Assembly: GCA_934351445.1 (NCBI GenBank)
Contig: CAKRIZ010000001.1
Span: 62,001-126,000, forward strand
DNA from: an uncultured Eubacterium sp.
GTDB lineage: Bacteria > Bacillota > Clostridia > Lachnospirales > Lachnospiraceae
Direction of reading: 5' to 3'
Length of the DNA stretch: 64,000 bases
This document shows, piece by piece, positions 35,506 through 44,704 of the stretch. Position numbers and translations under genes: made by a program. Under the pieces are notes generated by a model, which was given only the letters and a program-made list of their open reading frames with translations, did not search any database and was not told where the DNA came from. Numbering within the stretch: position 1 is the first letter of the stretch; every line of letters starts with the position of its first letter.

Positions 35506-36228
35506 TTATCTTCTCTTGATTGAGCGAACTACAAAATCATCTGTAGATGTACCTGTAGCTGCTGCGATCGCTGCTGCAATGACAGCTACCAGTTCCAGAT
35601 CATCTGTCTGGGGAACAACTGCGGGCGCAGGTGCTGCGGCTACTGCGGGAGTAGGCGCTGCGGCTGTCTTTTTATTTTCTGCCTTTTTCTGTGCTTTGTT
35701 GATAAATGCAAAGCATGAAATGATCAGGCTGATGATGATCAGCATTACGAATACGGTTCCCATACCCATTGCTGTGTTCATCGCTGCTTTCTGCATGGTC
35801 TCACCCAGTGAGTAGACTTTATCGATCGAAATGTCCTCTACCTGCATGTCTTTATCATATACAAAGGTCACTTTGATATCACGGTTTGTAAAGCTTGCAG
35901 TCTGCTCTACTGTAGTTGTTCCGTTTGCCTGTGTCACAGCTACTTCACCGTAATCAACAAAATCGCCAACCTCATCTTTGATATCAACCCAGTTGTTGAT
36001 CACCTTCAAGGTTGCTGCATCAATCTGATCCGGCATAGACTGGTACATTGCGAGGTCATCATCGCTCATGCCTACCAGTTCATCCAGAATACCTGTATTG
36101 TTTGCAGCAAGCTGATCCGCGGTATATCCGTTATACGTGGCATTTTCATCACTGCCGCATCCGAATACTCCGACGGCAAGAAGGCACAGACTGACGATCA
36201 GTAATAATTTTTTCTTAATCTTCGTCAT
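35506..36228 (-). CDS. oadG: Decarboxylase gamma-type subunit with N-terminal lipoprotein domain
   Basis: A 240-residue protein, far longer than classic OadG (about 80-90). A lipoprotein signal (LLLIVSLCLLAVGVFGC) is followed by an extracytoplasmic domain of about 125 residues. Then comes the OadG-like membrane helix (TVFVMLIIISLIISCFAFI), an Ala/Pro linker and a short C-terminal segment (ELVAVIAAAIAAATGTSTDDFVVRSIKRR), as in sodium-pump gamma subunits. The exterior domain has repeated acidic segments and no known catalytic motif. The ATG at 36226-36228 is 8 nt from AAAGG; a GTG three codons earlier overlaps that site. Assembly factor for the pump complex. Confidence 0.82.
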   Translation of the reverse strand: MTKIKKKLLLIVSLCLLAVGVFGCGSDENATYNGYTADQLAANNTGILDELVGMSDDDLAMYQSMPDQIDAATLKVINNWVDIKDEVGDFVDYGEVAVTQANGTTTVEQTASFTNRDIKVTFVYDKDMQVEDISIDKVYSLGETMQKAAMNTAMGMGTVFVMLIIISLIISCFAFINKAQKKAENKKTAAAPTPAVAAAPAPAVVPQTDDLELVAVIAAAIAAATGTSTDDFVVRSIKRR

Positions 36229-36242
36229 AATCGTCACCTTTC

Positions 36243-37676
36243 TTATTTTGCACCGTGTTTCTTGTAGGGCTGCTCTACATTTTTCGTGTAAAGCATCTCA
36301 AATGCTGCTACCAGATACTTTCTGGTATCTGCATAATCAACGATACGGTCTACATATCCGCGTCTTGCTGCAGACTGGATATTGCCCTGAAGCGCATCGT
36401 ATTCTTTGGTCTTCTCAGCAAGTACATCTGCGGAAGCATCCGCATACATAATCTTAGCTGCCAGGGACGCATCCATCATGCCAACCTTTGTATCCGGCCA
36501 AGCGTACACGAGGTCAGCACCGAGTGCCTTGGAATTCATAACTGCATATGCGCTGCCATAAGCCTTATCAGCGATCACATTTACCTTCGGTACAGTCGCA
36601 TTTGCAAATGCATAGGTCAGACGAGCCAGTGCCTTTGCCAGATTCTTCTCTGCGCACATGCATGCCTTGAATCCAGTTGCATTGGTAAAGGAAACAACAG
36701 GAATCTCAAATGCATCACAGAATGCGATGAAATCAGCAGCCTTGTTGCATCCGCGGGAAGTCAGGCTTGCCTCGAACTCCTCTGCTTTCTCGCCATCCTT
36801 ATACAGCTCTGTTGCATTTGCCACAGCTCCGATGGTCATACCGTTTAATTTGATAAATCCGGTAACCATCTCCTTTGCGTAACCGGCCTTTGTCTCAACA
36901 AAAGCATGTCCGTCAGAGATCTCGCTGAGCACATATCTGGGATCACCCTTCATCGTGTCAAGGCTTGCGCATGCACGGTTCAGATCATCTGCACAGCTAT
37001 CTGCAACACCAGCCTGTGTATTGTTTCCAGGAAGCATTGTCACGAGTTCACGGATCTGTGCATAGATCTCTGCTGCAGATCCGATGCCATCTACAGTCCC
37101 TGCTTCTTCGCTCTGGAACTGTGCAGACGAGCTGTCGCATTTTCCTGTATTGTTTCCGGGAATTGCATTCGGTGAGTTGACAAAAATCTTTGCCTTTTCA
37201 GCCTCTGCAAATGTAAAATCTGAAAGAGCGGGTACGACTGCCATGCCGCCGCCACAGGTTCCGAATACCGCTGTAATCTGAGGAACCACACCGGATGCTG
37301 CCACCTGCTTTGCATACAGTGTTCCGACTGCCTCTAATGCATCTACAGACTCCTGAAGTCTCATACCTGCGCAGTCAATCAGTCCGATGATCGGTGCACC
37401 CATCTTGACTGCCATGTCATAAAGACCTGCAATCTTCTTTGCATGCATCTCCCCGATCGTACCGCCAAGTACGCCTGCATCCTGACTGTAGACAAACACA
37501 AGGTTTCCGTCGATCAGACCATGTCCGGTCACAACGCCATCGGAAGGAGTGTCTGTATTTGACAGGTCGAAATCTGTGCTTCTTGCAGTAACAAGTGAGC
37601 CGATTTCCATAAAACTGTTTTCGTCGACTAATCCGGCGATGCGCTGCATTGCCAAATTATCATTACCATTACTCAT
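36243..37676 (-). CDS. MmdA/12S-type carboxyltransferase subunit
   Basis: A 477-residue acyl-CoA carboxyltransferase of the crotonase fold (propionyl-CoA/methylmalonyl-CoA family). Two half-domains are visible: SPSDGVVTGHGLIDGNLVFVYSQD-like sequence with GGTIGEMHAKKIAGLYD and GLIDCAGMRLQESV in the first, and EIPVVSFTNATGF and AYGSAYAVMNSKALGADLVYAWP in the second. It is somewhat shorter than MmdA (about 510). It is the first gene of the five-gene operon, with a strong promoter. The substrate acyl-CoA (methylmalonyl, glutaconyl or other) cannot be fixed from sequence. AGGTAGAAAGA precedes the ATG. Confidence 0.88.
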   Translation of the reverse strand: MSNGNDNLAMQRIAGLVDENSFMEIGSLVTARSTDFDLSNTDTPSDGVVTGHGLIDGNLVFVYSQDAGVLGGTIGEMHAKKIAGLYDMAVKMGAPIIGLIDCAGMRLQESVDALEAVGTLYAKQVAASGVVPQITAVFGTCGGGMAVVPALSDFTFAEAEKAKIFVNSPNAIPGNNTGKCDSSSAQFQSEEAGTVDGIGSAAEIYAQIRELVTMLPGNNTQAGVADSCADDLNRACASLDTMKGDPRYVLSEISDGHAFVETKAGYAKEMVTGFIKLNGMTIGAVANATELYKDGEKAEEFEASLTSRGCNKAADFIAFCDAFEIPVVSFTNATGFKACMCAEKNLAKALARLTYAFANATVPKVNVIADKAYGSAYAVMNSKALGADLVYAWPDTKVGMMDASLAAKIMYADASADVLAEKTKEYDALQGNIQSAARRGYVDRIVDYADTRKYLVAAFEMLYTKNVEQPYKKHGAK

Positions 37677-37741
37677 TCTTTCTACCTCCGTATATATTTT
37701 TAGTGCTTAATTTTTTAAAAAGCAAAAATTTCGCTATAATA

Positions 37742-37770
37742 ATTATATATGTTTTGGAAAAGTTTTTCAA
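37742..37770 (-). promoter_or_regulatory. Promoter of the sodium-pump decarboxylase operon
   Basis: On the minus strand: TTGAAA, a 17 bp spacer, and a perfect TATAAT, in a very AT-rich region. It is one of the best promoter matches in the window. Confidence 0.75.
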
Positions 37771-37808
37771 TAGAATTTATATAGAAATTGTTAAAATTTT
37801 AGCAACTA

Positions 37809-39074
37809 TTAAGTAACCAATTTCTGTATCACAAACCTGAGATAAAACATCATGTCCTTTGCCCGGATCTCGTCTGCTGCATAGACGCCTGCACGATAGA
37901 CCAGCTCCCTTGTTCCATCGCATCTTTCAAGATAATAACACACTTCCCCTGCATTTTCACCCTTTAATATCGGTGCAGCCGATAAATCTTTTATTCTTTC
38001 TTCAAATGTGAGCATCTCATCACTCCGGAGCAGCATGGTAATCGGCTCGTGTGGCTCCTCCTTCAGACATACGAGAGGTGTCTCATACGGGTTGCCGTCT
38101 CCGGATGCCCCGTTATCCACCGGCCTGCTCCAGACTCCGTTCTCACGGTTGAGTGTACGATATTCATAATTATCGATTCCATAAGCGAACAACTTCTGGC
38201 AATCCTTCCATTTATAAGTCTTGTTATTGGGCCAGCCGCATCCAAGCAGGGTCACTACAAATGTCCGTCCATCCCGTTCAAGCGCCCCGACATAGCAATA
38301 TCCGGCATCTGCGGTAAATCCGGTTTTTCCGGAGATTGCACCATCCATCATATGTAAAAATGCATTGTGATTGTAGCAGGCATATTGCCGTTTACCGGAT
38401 ACATCCGTGAATTTGTAGTCCTGTGTACGTGTAATATTCAAAAATTCCCCCCTCATCGGCGAGCGCAGAATACAATATGACATGATCTTTGCCAGATCGA
38501 TCGCAGATGTGCCATGAAAGTCTGTTTCGTCTGACTCATCCAATCCGTTTGGTGTAATAAAATGTGTCTGTCCACAGCCCAGTTCCTGTGCTTTCTCATT
38601 CATAAGTGCAGCGAATCCTTCCACACTGCCCCCGACATGCTCTGCGATCGCCACTGCAGAATCATTGTGTGATTCGAGCATCAGTGAATAACACAGATCC
38701 CCGAGCCGGTACTGCTCACCGGTATGCATCCCCAGTTTGACCTCCGGCTGCCTGGCAGCGCGTTCAGACACCGTAACCACATCATCCGGATTTCCACGCT
38801 CTAACGTCAGGATCAGTGTCAATATCTTGGTCGTACTCGCATTTGCCCGGTGTTCTGATCCATTTTTTTCATACAGTACACGTCCACTCTCAGCATCCAT
38901 GAGACACGCCGCCAGGGCGTACAGATTCTGCGGTTCTTCCACAGCCTTCCCATGTTCTTCCGCACGTGCAGTCACACATCCGCCATAGATGCTGCATCCA
39001 TATAGAAACAACATCATTCCAATGAAACATGCTGCCATGTTCCTGCAACTATTATACTTTTTTCTCTCTTTCAT
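37809..39074 (-). CDS. D-alanyl-D-alanine carboxypeptidase (DacF-like)
   Basis: A 421-residue exported class C low-mass PBP. An N-terminal signal (CFIGMMLFLYGCSIYGGC) precedes the domain with the active-site motifs STTK (residues about 80-83), SHN (SHNDSAVA) and KTGFTAD. The C-terminal extension (about residues 290-421) corresponds to the PBP5-type domain that places the enzyme at the membrane. It trims pentapeptides of peptidoglycan; a DacF-like sporulation role is possible. The ATG at 39072-39074 has only a weak ribosome site, and the TTG before it is a less likely start. It stands alone between the decarboxylase operon promoter and xpt. Confidence 0.88.
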   Translation of the reverse strand: MKERKKYNSCRNMAACFIGMMLFLYGCSIYGGCVTARAEEHGKAVEEPQNLYALAACLMDAESGRVLYEKNGSEHRANASTTKILTLILTLERGNPDDVVTVSERAARQPEVKLGMHTGEQYRLGDLCYSLMLESHNDSAVAIAEHVGGSVEGFAALMNEKAQELGCGQTHFITPNGLDESDETDFHGTSAIDLAKIMSYCILRSPMRGEFLNITRTQDYKFTDVSGKRQYACYNHNAFLHMMDGAISGKTGFTADAGYCYVGALERDGRTFVVTLLGCGWPNNKTYKWKDCQKLFAYGIDNYEYRTLNRENGVWSRPVDNGASGDGNPYETPLVCLKEEPHEPITMLLRSDEMLTFEERIKDLSAAPILKGENAGEVCYYLERCDGTRELVYRAGVYAADEIRAKDMMFYLRFVIQKLVT

Positions 39075-39147
39075 CAATTTACCCGGATTTTACCTCATAC
39101 TTTGTAACATCCTATACAAAAACCTGTCATTTCATACAAATATTTCA

Positions 39148-39175
39148 TTGTGTCCATGCAAAAAAGTGTTATAAT
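39148..39175 (+). promoter_or_regulatory. Promoter of xpt
   Basis: TTGTGT (39148-39153), a 16 bp spacer, and TATAAT (39170-39175). Only about 40 nt separate it from the start codon, so there is no room for a purine riboswitch, which often precedes xpt in Firmicutes. Confidence 0.65.
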
Positions 39176-39217
39176 GTTAAGTAATAATTGAATTACGAAA
39201 CGAAAGGCGGAGTTTTT

Positions 39218-39793
39218 ATGAAATTACTGGAAGATAAGATTCTTAGCGAAGGAATTGCTGTCAACGAAAATATATTGAAAGTAGACAGTTTTATCAATCA
39301 TCAGGTTGACCCCGGACTCATGATGGAGATCGGCAAGGCACTTGCCGAACATTTTAAAGGAAAAGGTGTCACAAAAGTAGCTACCATCGAAAGTTCAGGT
39401 ATCGCGCCTGCACTCACCTGCGCCATGACACTCGGTGTTCCGATGGTCATCTTAAAAAAGCAGCCTTCCAAGACACTAAACAGCGATTTATATCAGACAA
39501 TCGTCACTTCGTATACAAAAGGCACCAGCTATGAACTCACCATGTCCAGCAAATATGTAAACGAGAATGATCATGTACTGATTGTCGATGATTTTCTGGC
39601 AAACGGAGAAGCTGCAACCGGTGCTCTGCGTCTCATCCGCAAGGCTCACGCTACCATCGCCGGTATCGGCATTGTCATTGAGAAATCTTTCCAGCCCGGA
39701 CATGAGAAACTGGCAGCGCAAGGTATCGACGTATACTCCCTCGCCCGGATCAAAAAGATGGATAAAGACTATATAGAATTTATGGAGGATTAA
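39218..39793 (+). CDS. xpt: Xanthine phosphoribosyltransferase
   Basis: A 191-residue purine salvage enzyme converting xanthine and PRPP to XMP. It has the Xpt N-terminus [12 protein letters not shown] and [20 protein letters not shown] follows, and the PRPP-binding motif is [16 protein letters not shown]. The ATG at 39218 has AAAGGCGGAG upstream; ten codons in frame before it are rejected. It is a single-gene unit on the plus strand, ended by a bidirectional terminator. Confidence 0.95.
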   Translation: MKLLEDKILSEGIAVNENILKVDSFINHQVDPGLMMEIGKALAEHFKGKGVTKVATIESSGIAPALTCAMTLGVPMVILKKQPSKTLNSDLYQTIVTSYTKGTSYELTMSSKYVNENDHVLIVDDFLANGEAATGALRLIRKAHATIAGIGIVIEKSFQPGHEKLAAQGIDVYSLARIKKMDKDYIEFMED

Positions 39794-39837
39794 AGAAAAA
39801 GCTTGTGACCGCACACACGGCCACAAGCTTTTTCTTT
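39793..39837. terminator. Bidirectional terminator between xpt and the zinc-ribbon gene
   Basis: AAAGAAAAAGCTTGTG and its perfect complement flank a 13 nt loop. A-rich on one side and T-rich on the other, it can end both convergent transcripts. Confidence 0.9.
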
Positions 39838-39846
39838 ATCATCCTT

Positions 39847-40980
39847 TTATGGCATATAAATATAGTTCACACGCTGAATACTGCTCTCATTGCCATACGC
39901 ATCGACTACGATCACCGATAACACATTATTACCCTCCGGCATAGAAATACTACCGCTGTATCTGGCAGATGCAGTCGTCGGGTTCTGCCCATCCCATGTA
40001 TAATAGGCAGTACATCCTGCCGGTACGCTGATATGAATTGTCTGCGGTGTCAGATACTCTCCGCTATCAGGTGTCACCTGCGGCATTCCGAGCTGATAAT
40101 GTTCTTCCACTTTTAGTTCGCAGGTCACAACCGGACTATAGTAGCCGTCCTCATTGCATGTGGCAGCCGCAATCACATATTCCCCCGCCTGCAGCTTCAA
40201 CGGTGCATAATACAAGATACCATTCGTGACCGGCGAAGTCCCATCGAGTGTATAATAAATATTGAGCCCCCCCTGTGCCTGAATTGTGAGCGCATCTCCT
40301 TCCCATACCGGCTCCGACGGTATCTCAATCACCGGTGCCGCCACAAGATAATCCTCAAATAATCCTGCCAGTGCAGTATCTGCATAAGCGTCATAGAAGT
40401 CATGCAACGCTTCAAAATTATTTTCTGCCACATAGATGCGTATCAATTCCCTGCAGGCATATACATTTTTCTCATCTGTGGCGAGTACCTCCTGTAAGGT
40501 ACGGATCTGCTGCTGTTCATCTGCCTGCTGTCCGTACAGCCACGCCTGCCAGAATGCACCAGACATCGGATCTGTCTGAAAGAGCCGGCTTTTTTTCAGG
40601 CAGTCAGCCGCCTGTTCGTCCTCACCGTCTGCCAGGGCAATGATCATCGCATCATAAGCCGGATCTGCACTATGTTGTGCAGCCTGCGTCCCCCGCACAC
40701 ACAGCAGCATAGCAATCGCTGCAAGACCACAGGTACCTATAGCCACTGTCAGCCAGCCTTTGACCAGCTTCCGGTGAATTTGCTTTTCCCCTGCCTTTGG
40801 ATGCGCAGCAGATGGATGGTTCGGTTCAGATGCCGCAGCGCGCATTTCACGCTTTTGAAAATCGAGAAAAAATTCTTCCTCCATGACATTGTCTGCAGAT
40901 ACAATCTGTACTTCTGCACCACAATTAGAACAGTACAGATTTCCTTTTCGAATTTCCGCTCCACATCTTGTACACTTCAT
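39847..40980 (-). CDS. Zinc-ribbon membrane protein with chitobiase-type C-terminal domains
   Basis: A 377-residue protein of unusual layout. The N-terminal zinc ribbon is CTRCGAEIRKGNLYCSNCG (residues 3-21). A basic linker and one membrane helix follow (about residues 75-95, WLTVAIGTCGLAAIAMLLC). A TPR-like helical region spans about residues 105-210. Two CHB_HEX_C_1-type domains close the protein (IYYTLDGTSPVTNGILY and AYYTWDGQNPTTASARY). The zinc ribbon would be cytoplasmic and the beta domains extracellular. The function is unknown; carbohydrate or wall binding is possible. It is co-directional with folD, 14 bp away. Confidence 0.8.
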   Translation of the reverse strand: MKCTRCGAEIRKGNLYCSNCGAEVQIVSADNVMEEEFFLDFQKREMRAAASEPNHPSAAHPKAGEKQIHRKLVKGWLTVAIGTCGLAAIAMLLCVRGTQAAQHSADPAYDAMIIALADGEDEQAADCLKKSRLFQTDPMSGAFWQAWLYGQQADEQQQIRTLQEVLATDEKNVYACRELIRIYVAENNFEALHDFYDAYADTALAGLFEDYLVAAPVIEIPSEPVWEGDALTIQAQGGLNIYYTLDGTSPVTNGILYYAPLKLQAGEYVIAAATCNEDGYYSPVVTCELKVEEHYQLGMPQVTPDSGEYLTPQTIHISVPAGCTAYYTWDGQNPTTASARYSGSISMPEGNNVLSVIVVDAYGNESSIQRVNYIYMP

Positions 40981-40994
40981 GCCGCAACCTCTTT

Positions 40995-41837
40995 TTATGA
41001 TCTAGTCATTGCTTCTACGCAGTTATTCATCAGCATTGCAATCGTCATCGGTCCAACACCACCGGGGACCGGTGTGATCGCACCTGCGATTGGCTCTACC
41101 TGGGTAAAATCAACATCGCCACACAGTTTGCCATCCTCCTGTCTGTGTATGCCTACATCGATCACCACCGCACCCTCTTTTACATATTCTGCAGTAATCA
41201 TCTTCGGACGTCCAATTGCAACAATTAAAATATCTGCCTGTCTGCATATTTCCGGCAGATTTTTGGTCTTAGAATGGCAGACCGTTACCGTTGCATTCTC
41301 GCGCAGCATCAGAAGCGCCATCGGCTTTCCGACAATGTTGCTTCTACCGATGATCACACAATTTTTACCGGCGGTCTCCACACCCGAACGCTTGAGCAGC
41401 TGAATGATTCCGGCCGGTGTACACGATATAAATCCCTGCTGTCCGATCACCAGTGCCCCTACATTCTGTGCATGGAAACCATCTACATCCTTTGCAGGGT
41501 CGATCGCACGGATAATCTTATCTTCGTCCATATGCGCCGGAACCGGAAGCTGGCATAGAATACCATTGATTTTCGTATCACGGTTTAATCTATCTATTAA
41601 TGCAAGCAGTTCGTCCTCGCTTGTCTGCTCCGGCAGTTCATAACTCTCAGAACGAATACCAATGTATTCGCAGGCACGCTTTTTATTCCGCACATACACG
41701 GAAGATGCCGGATCACTTCCCACCTGGATCACCGCCAGTGCACCCTCCTTTCCCTGTGCTTTCAATTCTGCTACGGTCTGTCTCAATTCGTCTTTGATCT
41801 CCTGGGAGATCTTTTTTCCATCAATTAACTGTGCCAT
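40995..41837 (-). CDS. folD: Bifunctional methylenetetrahydrofolate dehydrogenase/cyclohydrolase
   Basis: A 280-residue FolD. It shows VQVGSDPASSVYVRNKKRAC (with the catalytic Tyr and Lys), ILCQLPVPAHMDEDKII, DVDGFHAQNVG and CTPAGIIQLLKRSGV. The dinucleotide site is VIIGRSNIVGKPMALLML, followed by GGVGPMTIAMLMNNC. It interconverts methylene-, methenyl- and 10-formyl-THF. It lies 23 bp downstream of ftsK and 14 bp before the zinc-ribbon gene. Confidence 0.97.
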   Translation of the reverse strand: MAQLIDGKKISQEIKDELRQTVAELKAQGKEGALAVIQVGSDPASSVYVRNKKRACEYIGIRSESYELPEQTSEDELLALIDRLNRDTKINGILCQLPVPAHMDEDKIIRAIDPAKDVDGFHAQNVGALVIGQQGFISCTPAGIIQLLKRSGVETAGKNCVIIGRSNIVGKPMALLMLRENATVTVCHSKTKNLPEICRQADILIVAIGRPKMITAEYVKEGAVVIDVGIHRQEDGKLCGDVDFTQVEPIAGAITPVPGGVGPMTIAMLMNNCVEAMTRS

Positions 41838-41860
41838 TTTCTCTCCTGCCTCCTATCACA

Positions 41861-44674
41861 TTAAAAAGAACCATCCTCCAGCATCGCATCAAATGTCTCC
41901 GGATTCATCAGAATCTGTCTCGGCTTGGTACCTTCTTCCGGCCCTACCACGCCAGCTTCCTCTAACTGATCCATAATACGCGCCGCACGGTTAAATCCAA
42001 CCTTAAAATAACGCTGTAACATGCCGATCGATGCTTTATCCTTATCCATCAGCAGCTTTGCTGCATCTACAAAATAGACATCCCTGCCACCGGCATCTGC
42101 CCCCGGTGCCGCCGCAGACGAAGCTCCGGTACTGCCTGTACTTTCTGAAATCTTACTCATCCGTTCCTCTATCGCCGGGTCGTAGGAGGCATGTCCGTAA
42201 CTGTCTTTGATAAAATCTACGACAGCCGATACTTCCTGGTCAGAAACAAAAGCCCCCTGTACACGCAACGGTTTGTTCAGTCCCTGCGGATAATACAGGC
42301 AGTCGCCCTTTCCAAGCAGTTTCTCTGCACCGACCATATCGAGAATCGTGCGCGAATCCACACCGGATGTCACCGAAAAAGCAATACGGCTCGGCATATT
42401 TGCCTTGATCAGGCCGGTAATGACATTCACGGACGGGCGCTGCGTCGCAATGATCAGATGAATGCCACAGGCACGTGCCAGCTGCGCCAGACGGCAGATC
42501 GCATCTTCTACATCTCCTGGAGCGACCATCATCAGATCTGCCAGCTCGTCCACGATGATGACAATCTGCGGCAGCTTTTTAGGCTTGTCCGGATCATCAA
42601 TATCAGCGATACTCTCTACCTTGGCATTATATCCTTTCAGGTCACGCACGCCGTATGCAGCGAATTTCTGGTATCGGTCGGTCATCTCTGCCACTGCCCA
42701 GTTGAGTGCTCCGGCAGCTTTTTTTGGATCTGTCACAACCGGGATAAACAAATGCGGGATTCCGTTATAGACAGACAGCTCCACTACCTTCGGATCAATC
42801 AGTATCAGCTTTACATCTTCCGGATCTGCACGGTAAAGCAGTGACATGATGATTGTATTAATACATACTGACTTTCCGGAACCGGTCGCACCGGCAATCA
42901 ATAAATGCGGCATTTTCGCAATATCTGCCATGATGACCTGTCCACCGATATCCCGGCCTGCCGCAAATGCAATATTTGATGGATGCTCCTGAAACTCTTT
43001 GGATTCCACCAAATCACGGAACATCACAGGCGAAGTCTCCTTGTTCGGTACTTCGATACCGATCGCAGCCTTTCCGGGGATCGGTGCCTCCATACGAATA
43101 TCCGCTGCAGCCAGATTCAATTTAATATCATCTGTCAGGTTTACAATCTTGCTGACCTTCACACCCATCTCAGGCTGAATCTCATAACGTGTCACGGTAG
43201 GTCCGCAGCTTACATTTAAAATCGTAACATTTACACCAAAATTCTTCAGTGTCTGCTGCAGCTTCAACGCAGTCTGCTGCAGATGCTGCTTGCTATCACC
43301 CTGATGACGCGGGTCGCCCTTTTTCAGCAGATCTACCGGCGGAAATATATAACTGTGATGCTCCTCTGCCTCTTTCTCCTCAATCTCCTGCGCGATATCT
43401 GCGACATCCGCTTCGGCTGTCTGTGCATCCTGCTTTGGATTGCGGATCGGCTTGGTAACCTGTGCCGGTTCTGATGCCAGTTCTGATACTGGTTCTACTA
43501 CTGATTCTACTACCGGTTCAGGCTCCGCCGGAACAAGTTCCACCGGAGCCTGTGCAGCCGCAGTTGTCGGCTGTATCTCCGGCAAAACAACCTCCGGTGC
43601 CGGCGATGGTATCGTCTCCTTCAACACAGTAGAACTATCTTCCGGCTCAATGCGGGCAAACAATTCCTGTAATTCAGGTGAAAATGCAGGCATTGTATCC
43701 GTTTCCGGTTCTTCCTGTACCGTTGCCGATGCAGGTTCCACCGGCTGCAGGCTCACCTGATGCTGTCCGACAACAGAAGGCTCATCCCCTGACAGGTCCG
43801 GATTTACCTGATCTTTTGGATTCACCGGCTCCTTCCCATTCACCGGAGCAGCAGAATCCACCGGAAGCCCGGCTTTTTTCCGCTTTTCGCTGAGGGAAGC
43901 AAACGTATCCGGCGTGATCTCCGTCAGAGCCTCTGAACCGTGATATGTATGGTCATCCGCTGTCAATAGTGTATCCTGTGACACTCCCGATACCTTCCGC
44001 TCCATCCGGCGCAGCTGACGTTCTTCCCTGTGCTGCTCCTGTATGATCCGCAGACGTTCATTTCCTTCTTTTGCAGACTCATACATGCGGTGTCCACCGT
44101 TTCTGACGTGTTTCCAGGCAGAACGTTCAGTCACTATCACCATTGTTATAATGAGCACAATAAAATCGATCACATATGCACTGACCCTGCCAAAATTCGG
44201 GCAGATCAGCCATGCCAGCAAACCGCCGAAGAATCCGCCGCCATTGCGCTGCTCACTTCCATAGATATAAGCTGCCGCCGGCGAATAATTATCCACACTG
44301 CCGGCTACCAGTTCCAGAAACAGGCATAAAAAGCACACAAATAAGATCGCTGCAACCACCTTGATCATAGCGATCCGATTCGTCCGGTTTGACAATATAA
44401 ATACAGTCCCTACAAATAACAAAATCGGGAAAACATAGGCCAGCAGCCCGAACAGGCCAAATAATACACCACTGAGCATGCCTCCGATCTTGCCTCCGAT
44501 ACCAAAATTACTCACAAACATTACGATAGATACTGCTAACATCACCCACAGAATCACTTCCTGATAGACACTCTCCTGTATCGGTTCTGCCGCAGCTTTT
44601 TTTCTGTTCTGTGCGGAACCTCCACGTTTTGCGCTCTGTCCGCTTTTCTTTTTTGTCTGTCCAGACATCTTCAT
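41861..44674 (-). CDS. FtsK/SpoIIIE family DNA translocase
   Basis: A 937-residue DNA pump that clears chromosomes from the septum. A basic N-terminus and four membrane helices (about residues 38-190) precede a Pro/Glu/Val-rich linker of about 250 residues. The motor has Walker A GATGSGKSVCIN and Walker B PQIVIIVDELADLMM. The C-terminal gamma winged-helix domain (SIGMLQRYFKVGFNRAARIMDQL) binds the KOPS/SRS-type guide sequences. Neighbouring tepA recalls the ymfB-spoIIIE neighbourhood of Bacillus, favouring SpoIIIE over SftA. Two ATGs six bases apart could start it; GGAGG lies 4 and 10 nt upstream of them. Confidence 0.94.
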   Translation of the reverse strand: MKMSGQTKKKSGQSAKRGGSAQNRKKAAAEPIQESVYQEVILWVMLAVSIVMFVSNFGIGGKIGGMLSGVLFGLFGLLAYVFPILLFVGTVFILSNRTNRIAMIKVVAAILFVCFLCLFLELVAGSVDNYSPAAAYIYGSEQRNGGGFFGGLLAWLICPNFGRVSAYVIDFIVLIITMVIVTERSAWKHVRNGGHRMYESAKEGNERLRIIQEQHREERQLRRMERKVSGVSQDTLLTADDHTYHGSEALTEITPDTFASLSEKRKKAGLPVDSAAPVNGKEPVNPKDQVNPDLSGDEPSVVGQHQVSLQPVEPASATVQEEPETDTMPAFSPELQELFARIEPEDSSTVLKETIPSPAPEVVLPEIQPTTAAAQAPVELVPAEPEPVVESVVEPVSELASEPAQVTKPIRNPKQDAQTAEADVADIAQEIEEKEAEEHHSYIFPPVDLLKKGDPRHQGDSKQHLQQTALKLQQTLKNFGVNVTILNVSCGPTVTRYEIQPEMGVKVSKIVNLTDDIKLNLAAADIRMEAPIPGKAAIGIEVPNKETSPVMFRDLVESKEFQEHPSNIAFAAGRDIGGQVIMADIAKMPHLLIAGATGSGKSVCINTIIMSLLYRADPEDVKLILIDPKVVELSVYNGIPHLFIPVVTDPKKAAGALNWAVAEMTDRYQKFAAYGVRDLKGYNAKVESIADIDDPDKPKKLPQIVIIVDELADLMMVAPGDVEDAICRLAQLARACGIHLIIATQRPSVNVITGLIKANMPSRIAFSVTSGVDSRTILDMVGAEKLLGKGDCLYYPQGLNKPLRVQGAFVSDQEVSAVVDFIKDSYGHASYDPAIEERMSKISESTGSTGASSAAAPGADAGGRDVYFVDAAKLLMDKDKASIGMLQRYFKVGFNRAARIMDQLEEAGVVGPEEGTKPRQILMNPETFDAMLEDGSF

Positions 44675-44704
44675 TCATCCTCCACTATCCCGGACAAGCA
44701 GGTG

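Noticed and set aside
39100..39217. Purine riboswitch expected before xpt
   Set aside because: Only about 40 nt lie between the -10 box and the start; no room for the aptamer and none of its conserved loops is seen.
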